From a virus, in IMG/VR virus record IMGVR_UViG_3300027974_000055, positions 1-44,549 of that record: a DNA stretch of 44,549 bases. One strand, written 5' to 3'. The translations under genes were made by a program, and so were the position numbers. Of the stretch, positions 27,901 to 36,900 are shown in pieces. The notes under the pieces are model-generated. The model was not told the DNA's origin and made no database searches. It saw only the letters and a program-made list of their open reading frames with translations. Positions within the stretch are counted from its first letter, which is position 1; every line of letters starts with the position of its first letter.

Positions 27901-30900
27901 AGAATAACCGTGAGTTTATTAAAGCAGAAGTAATTGCTTGGATTGATGAGCAAAACAGACGTGATACTAGCGGATTTACAGTGTTTGCGTACAATCGCAC
28001 TCAGTGTTTGGAAGATTTAGATAGCATCCTAGATGCCATTTACTACGATCTAACATATGGTGGTAACACTGAAACTGTTAATGCAGGCACAGCTTATTAT
28101 GAAGGTGCTGTACTTGGTGCAGATGAAGTAACAGCTACAGAAAGAGCTTACAATTACTTAGGTACAGTTTTATTTGAAGTATCCCGTAATACACCAGTTG
28201 AGTCATTCCAACTAGCAGTGCCACAAGTTCGTGGTATTGGTGCTAGCGAACAAGTTGCTGCTAAACTAGCTGGACTAACTGACATTGTTATTAATGTTGT
28301 TAAAGGCGGTGTGAAACAGCTTCCAGAGCCAATTGAGCCAGAGTTCTTAGCTGGTGATGAAACATTGGCTTATGTAAGATTAAGCTTGCAAGAACAGAAG
28401 AAGAGTTTACAGGCTCGTATTGCTGATTATCTTGACAGCTATATTTTACAATATAACACAGAAAAGTGTGCTCGCGACGTTGGCTTAATCATTGACTGTG
28501 TCATGTATGACCTAGTTCTAAACAGCAACTTCCAAACTATCACAGCAGGCAGTGTATACTTACAGAAAGCAGCTGGTGTAGTTACAAGTTACCAGTTAGG
28601 GCCACAGTTAGAAGCAATTAACTTTATTAAAGAAAAGTGCGTTGCAGTAAGTCAAACACCTCCACTAGTAACAAATCCATATATTATCAGTGAAATCGAA
28701 AATAGATTTGACATTCTATATGACATCGTTGACAAGGGTGTTGAAGTAGCCCCAGCAGTGGTAAATGTTCCACCACTAGGTGCTGCTCTCAATCCAAACA
28801 GTATCAACGCTGCTAAGAGTTTGATTGCTAACAAGGAGTTCTTGAAAGAAGAAGTTACTGCTTATATCACAGCTAACTACAAGACTTATGATCAAAGCCG
28901 TTGTGCTCGCGACGTTGGCCTAATCATTGATGCTGCATTGAATGACCTACTATTAGGTACAAACTACAACAGTATCAAAGCAGGTACAGCTTATCGCAGA
29001 GCAACCAGCAGCTTGGTAATCAGCGATCAACTAAGAGAAACATTAGGTGGTATTGATTATGCACTAAGTCGTGTGTTAGAACTAACAACTGATGCAACAG
29101 CAATCGCTAGCATTACTGATAGTTTTGAATTGATCAAGAGTATTATTGCTGAAAGCACAGTGCCAACTTTTGTTACTGCACTAGCTGGTGGCAGTGTTTA
29201 CGCACTACCAAGAGCAACTGGAAGAGATTTCCGTACTATTGGATATTTTGACGCAGTTGATTATCTCAAGAACAGCACTAACGTAACTGCTATTAAGAAT
29301 GCAGTAAGTGCATTTATTGTTGCTGAACTTGCTGGTCGTAAGAATCCAGCGTTTGATGGATTTGATTATGGTACATGGGATAGTTCAAACAATACAAATA
29401 CCACCCCAACTACTGCTGGAACTAATAGAAAGGCTTCATGTGAAAAAGACATTGGTTACATCTTAGAAGCAATGTGCTATGACTTGACCTACGGTGGCAA
29501 CATGGAAACAATGGTTGCTGGTCGTGCATACTATGCAGGTGCAGCTAACGAAAGTTTACTAATTGGCAACGAAATTAAATCCACATTAGAAGCTTACACT
29601 TTCATGGCTAGAAAGGTTCTTGATCTTCTAGTAGCTGCTAGCATCCCAGCCGACATTGCAAGAGAAGCTGAGGCATTGGTTTTAGGTGTAAGAAACTTAG
29701 TTGATGCTGCTTACAACAGTAGTCCAGTAACAACTACACCATATATTGATTGGGTAGATTCAGATTACCTAACATTAGATGGTGAGTTCCTAACAGACAA
29801 GGACACAATTATTACTGACATCGTTGATGCAGTAAGTGTTGGTGATCCAAGTTTAGTGTTTGACTCAGCCAAGTGTGCTCGCGATATTGGGTTAGTCATT
29901 GATGCAGTACGTTATGACATGTTATTTAATACTAATTTCCGTAGTGTTGTAGCTGGTCGTAGTTATACGCGTCTTGTAGCATCAGAAGTTTATGATGGTG
30001 GTGATCAAAATACTGCTGAATTAGTTGCATTAAACACATTAAAAACAAAATTATTTGATATAATTGATGTTCGTGCTGCTGGTACAATTGAAGTAGCTGC
30101 CAAAGCTAGATTAACAAGTCTAATGGATACTATTATAGATATCGTTAGCGGTGATGATCCTCCTGCGATAAGTGCATTGCCAACCCCAACAGGTGGCACA
30201 GATAATTCACACGTTGCAGCTATTGCCAATGCCAAAGCTAGAATTGTTGCTAACAGAACTTTCTTAATTAATGAAGTAATTGCTTACATTATTCAAGAGA
30301 AGACAGCTAACAGAGGCAACTTCAACACTAATGCTTACCCAGAATTTACATTTACTACTGGTGTTGGTGCAACAGACGAAACTAAGTGTAGAGAAGATTT
30401 AGGATTTATCTTAGATGCAATTGTTTATGACTTGACCTATGGCGGCAATATGGAAACATCAGTTGCTGGTCGTGCTTATTACAATGGTACAGTTCTAGAA
30501 GGTAAGAATGAAAAACTTGCTACATTAGATGCTTACAGACATTTAAGAGACGTTATCAAGCTAGTAGTTCAAAATATTGATGTAACTAGATCCAGTGGAA
30601 ATAGTACTACACAAGATAAAACTGCTCCAGCTTCTACTGAACCAGTAAGTACTAATTTTGTCGCTCCGTTAGTTACACTAGTAATGAACTACATTGACAC
30701 AGCTCCGCAAGATCCAGTTGAAATTCCAGCTGACATTAAGTGGGTCCCAAGTAAGTTATATGTGTTCAGTGATGCGCTAAATGCTGCTAAAGCAACTGTG
30801 GCTAAGACAACAACTGATTATATCAGTGCTAACTATCCAGCATTAGATTATGACGTTGCAACATGTCAAAGAGACATTGGTTTAGTCATTGACGCGGTAC

Positions 30901-33900
30901 GTTGGGACATGATGTTTAACAGTAACTTTAGAAGTAACGTTGCTGGTCGCAGCTACTTACGTAGACAAGTTACTGAAGGTGACTTTACAAGTTTAGGTCA
31001 GAAGGATGCATCAGTTGCAGGCTTTAGAATTGTTAAGATTGCACTAGAAGATATTGTCAAATCTGACGCAACAGCTCTAGCAAGAGTTGGTGCAAGTATG
31101 GACGTAGTCATTGACATCCTAGACAATGGAGCTGGTCGTGTTAGAACATTTGCTGGAAGCGGCGCATTAGCACTATCAATTCCATATGGTGGCACTGTAA
31201 ACAGTTTTGATATTGGTCGTCTAGCTGCTAGAGATCGTATTGAAGCTAACAGAGATTACATCAAAGGTCAAGTTGCTGAGTATATTGACGACGAAGGTAT
31301 TAATCCAACAGGATTTAGTTTAGCAACATGCTTACGCGATGTTGACTACTTCTTAGATGCAGTACGTTATGACTTAACATACGGTGGCAACTTAGCAACT
31401 GTAGAAGCTGGACGTGCATACTACAATGGACTAGTATTAGCTGAAGCTGATTCAACTCATATTACTAACACTATTGATACATTTAATTTTGTTGGTAGCA
31501 TTATTGAAGACATTGCTCAAAACTTAGCTGCTGGTCCTTATACAGGCGGAAGTATTCCAGCACAATCCACAACTGGACTTGCAGGTAGTGCTGCTGGTGC
31601 TGCTGCTGCTAAAGTATTGTTTGATGAGTTAGTAACATATATTAATACTAGCACAGGTGATAATGCTGCTGCAAGACTACCTAACACAAGTTGGGTTAAC
31701 AGTAACTTTGTATCATTTGCAACAACAATGGGTGATACAGTAGCAAGCTTACAGCAACAAGTAACTGATTATGTTACTGCAACATTCCCAGCATTGGATT
31801 ATAACGTAGACACATGTGCTCGCGATGTTGGTTATGTTGTTGACGCAGTACGTTATGACATGATGTTTGACAATGAGTTTAGAAGTTATGTTGCTGGTCG
31901 CAGCTACTCACGTAGTCAAGTTACAAGTGGTAACTTCACAACTAAGGAGCAAAAGGCAGCCACAATGGCAGCATTTGAATTCTTAAGAGGCAAGTTGTTA
32001 GCCATTGTAACTGGTAACAAGGAAGCTGGTCGCAGAGTAACAAGTGCAATGCGTACTCTATTAGACACATTGGAGCTAGGTGAAGTAACTAGAAATAGTT
32101 ATGACGCAGTAGTTGCTAGTGGTATTAGCCTACTTGATGCTAATAGAGATATTTTATTATCGCAGATGGGTACATATCTAGATGGTATTTCACATAGTTT
32201 CTCTGGCTATAATAAAGATACATGCTTACGCGATATTGGTTATGTATTAGATGCAATCAAGTATGACTTGACCTATGGTGGCAATATGGAAACAGTTGTT
32301 GCTGGTCGTGCATATTATGAAGGAGCTGTACTTGGTTCTTCTCCTCATACTGATCACGTTAATGCTACTAAGGCAGCATTCACTGAATTAGGCGATAAGA
32401 TTGCAGATATTTCAGACTTCCCAGCAAGTGTAGCTGATACAATTGCTGCATTGATTGCTAACGTCAACAGTTTGATTGATGATGATGCAAGTGTTACAGA
32501 AGTTTACGCAGATGCTTCATGGGCAGATGTAAATCTAAAAGAAGTAAGTGCTACATTTAGAGATCAAATTGCAGTAATTAAGACTGCTGTTACTTCATAT
32601 GTAACCACTAACTTCCCAGCATTGACATACGACGCAGTCAAGTGTGCTCGCGATGTTGGTTATGTAACTGACGCGATTAGTTGGGACATGTTGTTTGACA
32701 GCAATTTCCGTACAACAATTGCTGGACGCAGTTATGCTCGTTTAATTGCAAGTAATGGCGTGTTTGGTACTACCCAAAAATTAGCTACAACAGCAGCATT
32801 TAACTTGTTAAAGAATGAATTATTAGCCCTAACAACTAATAAGATTGCTCAAGAAAGAATTGCAGCTGGCATGAATGTTATCCTACAGATCCTAGATAAG
32901 GGTCCAGATGGTAGCATACCAGCTATTACTTGGGGTGGTACACCAGTATCAGATAATGCTGACGAAGTTAAAAAGACTTTATTAGCCAACAAGGACTTCA
33001 TTGTTGACCAAGTACTTGCTAAGATCAACACTGAGTACAATCCATTCAAAGAACAGGATGACACTGTTGGATATAATGAAGAAAAGTGTGCTCGTGATGT
33101 TGGTTACATTGTAACTGCTGTCGCATATGACATGGTAACAGGTAGTAACTATCAAAGTACTATAGCTGGATTACGCTACTTAGGTAATACGGCTGAAAAT
33201 GTATTGGATGGCAGTAAAGAGCAGCATATGACAATTCAAAGCTTGAAGTATGTCAAGCAATTGTTAGCTTCAATTGTGGCCAACAATATCGATGCTGTTG
33301 ATAGTGTTAAAGCTAGCATGGATCTAATCATTGGTATTATCAATGGTGATATTGCAGCAAGTGTTGCTATAGATGAAATGGACTTCACTCCAAGTAATGT
33401 TACAGCATATAATGCTCAAGGACAATTAACTCGTCTTGTTAGAGGTACAATCCAAAGTGACATTACAGATTGGTTCGCCAACCCAACTGGCGGATATGAC
33501 AGTAATGTGTTCTGGAATGCATTAAGTGCTCCTAAGAAAGCTTTATGTACACGCGACGTTGGTTATATTGTTGACGCAATTACATATGACTTAACATATG
33601 GTGGCAACTGGGCAACTACTATTGCTGCTCGTGCTTACTATGTAGGAAATAGTAATGAGTTAACATTAGGTGTTGTTACTGCTGAGAAAACTGCTACTCT
33701 AGCTGCTTATGAATACTTGAAAACTTTAATTCGAGATGAGGTTAGTGGAAATACTATTGAGCAAGAATTAACTAACGTTACTAACGATACAAAAGTTGGT
33801 ACATTAATTGACATTATTAAAAATGTAATTTCAAACGGATTAAGTGCTCTTCCAACAGTACAGTATCCACAATTGCTTGGTGCAGATAATGACCTAGAAA

Positions 33901-36900
33901 TTGCTAGAAATAACATAGTTAATGCTGTGTCTACAATATCTAAAAAGACCACCAAGTATATCAATGAAAGAGCTTACTTCTTATATGATGTTGTCAAGTG
34001 CGAACGCGACCTAGGATACATCTTAGACGCAGTAATTTATGACACTTTCACTGACAGTAATGCCCAAAGCGTTACAGCTGGTCTTGCTTACACAAGAGTT
34101 GATGCTCAAGGTGCAGTTGCTGCTCCGCAGAAGTTTGCAATCTTAGCTGCTCTAACTCATGCTAAGAGTGTATTAGCTAACCTAGTTAGTACTAGTAGCA
34201 CTGTTGTAAGCAGAATTAGATCTAAGCTAGGTATTATCATTGACATTATTAATGACGGTGGCAATGCTCCAACATTAAGTTTCCCGTCAACTGGTCTTAC
34301 AGGTGCAGTAACTAGTAATACATTGCAGACTAATAAAGAAACTATTAAAACTGCTATTGGAACTTACTTGTCCACTTATACAGCTAATGGATTTAGTTGG
34401 GCAACATTAGCTGGTAGACAAGCTACATGTTTACGCGATGTTGGTTATATTGTTGACGCACTAACACATGACTTAACATATGGCGGAAACAGAGCAACTG
34501 TTATTGCTGCTCGTAGTTATTTTGCAGGTACTCAAGCGCAATTGGGCAATGGTACTGGCGAGAAAGGAGCTACTTTAGCTGCTTACGCTCAACTTAAGAC
34601 TACAATTGCTAGTTATGTTACAGGACAAACTACCGCGGCTAATGCTTTAATTGATATTATTATCAATTATGTTGGTGGTGATGGAACAACTCCAGCATTA
34701 ACAACAATTATTGAGCCAACAGTAACAAGTACTAACCCAACTATTACTTCTGCTAAAGCTACATTACTTGCAGCTAAAGAAGCTAGTGTAAATAAAGTAC
34801 TTGATTATATCAATAGCAGAGAGTTTGTAAGAGGTGTTTATGACACAACTAAGTGTGCTCGTGATGTTGGTATTATTCTAGACGCAATTGAATATGACTT
34901 ATTACTTGGATCTAACTTCCAGTCAGTTAAAGCTGGTCAGGCATATTTAAGAAGTTATAGTAAGACAGTAACAGGCGAACAAAAAGCAGCTACTATTGGT
35001 GCATTGTACTTCTTGAAGAAAGCATTAACTGACTTGTCATTAACTGGGGCAACTACTGTACGTTCATTGATGGATACTATCATTGACATCATAGATCGTG
35101 GTGTAATAGCTGTTCCAGCATTAACATTTGATACAAATGGTACTGCTGCATACGATAATGCTGTTGAAACTATTGCTAATGCTAATAATACAGCTTTCAT
35201 CAAAGCAGAAGTTCGTGCTTGGATTGCAATCAATTATCCAGAATTGGATTATGACAAGATTGCATGTGAGCGTGATGTTGCATATATCCTTGAAGCATTA
35301 CGTTATGACTTGATCTATGGCGGTAACAGTCAAACTGTAGAAGCTGGTCTTGCATATTGGGAAGGCACTACATTAACATTAGGACTAGGTGAACCTGGTC
35401 AAAGTGAAGCAACTGCTACACTAGGTGCATATGCTTATCTAAGGGATATGATTAGAGCTTTAATCTTAAGTGAGACAACATTTAATGCATTTACTCCAAA
35501 ACAAATTTCTGTTACAAAAGGAACATTTGGTGGAGCAAGTAGTAGCACAGTTCAAGATGGTGTTACTGACCTAATTGATGGTATAACTAATATTATTGAT
35601 TCAGCTAATTTAGGTGCTGCTAATACAACTGCTAATAGTTTAAGAGTTTTACCAACTATCAATACTGGTGATGCTGATTATACAGCAATAGAAGCAGTTA
35701 GAGCTACTCTTGTTGCAAATAATACTACAAGTGGCAGTGTAAACAAGGCAGTCAAAGATGCATTTGATGGACAATGGTTCGTGTACAATCCAGAAAAGTG
35801 CGGACGCGATATTGGTTATATTGTTGAAGCATTGGCTTATGACATGTATTACGGTGGCAATACTCAAACTAGAGATGCTGGCATCCAGTACACATACAAA
35901 GGTGGTCTAGTCATTCCGTTTGGAACAAAAGGACCAACAATCCTAAGTATGCAGTATCTAGAAAGTATCATTGATGACATTGTTAAGAATACTACTGTTG
36001 CACCGTTAAGTGGTAACAGTCAGACTCAAGACAAGACTCATACAGCAGCTACTAACGATAATGCAACAAGAACTGCAACATTGGTTCATGGTATTGTAAC
36101 AACATTACAAAAAGGTCTTGCTGGTGCTCCTGCCCTAGTTGCCCCAAGTTTGGACAATGCTGAAGCCAAGTATGTATTGTTACGCGATTTAATTCAAGAT
36201 AATCTTGAAGCAATTCAAGCTGACACAATCACTTATGTTAATGAAGAGTATTCAGGATTTGGATACTTACAAGATACATGTAAGCGTGACATTGGCTTAA
36301 CATTGGATGCTGTGGCTTATGACTTGATCTACGGTGGAAATAGTAGAACCAAGTATGCAGCAGAGCAGTATTTCAGTGGTGGTAGATTGCAGATCCCAGC
36401 AGACAGCAAAGATGCTACTGCGGCTGGATTCAATTATCTAGACACATTGGCAAGAAAGATTGTTAAGAATGATTATGTAACTCCGTTGCAGATCTATGTA
36501 GATCAGAACACAGACAATGTGGCTGCTACAGATAGTGAAGTAACCACAGTTGGATCATTGTTCGATGCATTTACTGATATCGTTTCAAACGGTTATGTCA
36601 GTGTAGTGACACTAGATGCTACATTTAAGTCAAGTGTTGATGATAATACATATGCAACTTTCCACCAAGTTAGCCAGATTACAACAACTGGTCACACACT
36701 AGAGTGGGTAGGAACTGGTATTGACGTTGATAGTGCGTTACCATATAATGGTGGAGTACCGATTGAGGCTAATGAGATTGTTAGTGAACGCGGTGGATTC
36801 ATCAACTTCACTAGTACAGATCAGAAGGGTGACTTCAAGATTGGTCCAGAACTAACAATTAAACGTGACTCAGGTTCGATTGTTGGTAGAGCATTTAACA

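Noticed and set aside
21467-35867. Many 60-100-codon minus-strand frames under the giant gene
   Set aside because: All are antisense shadows with low-complexity Ile/Ser/Leu/Val composition, recurring because the sense strand is repetitive.
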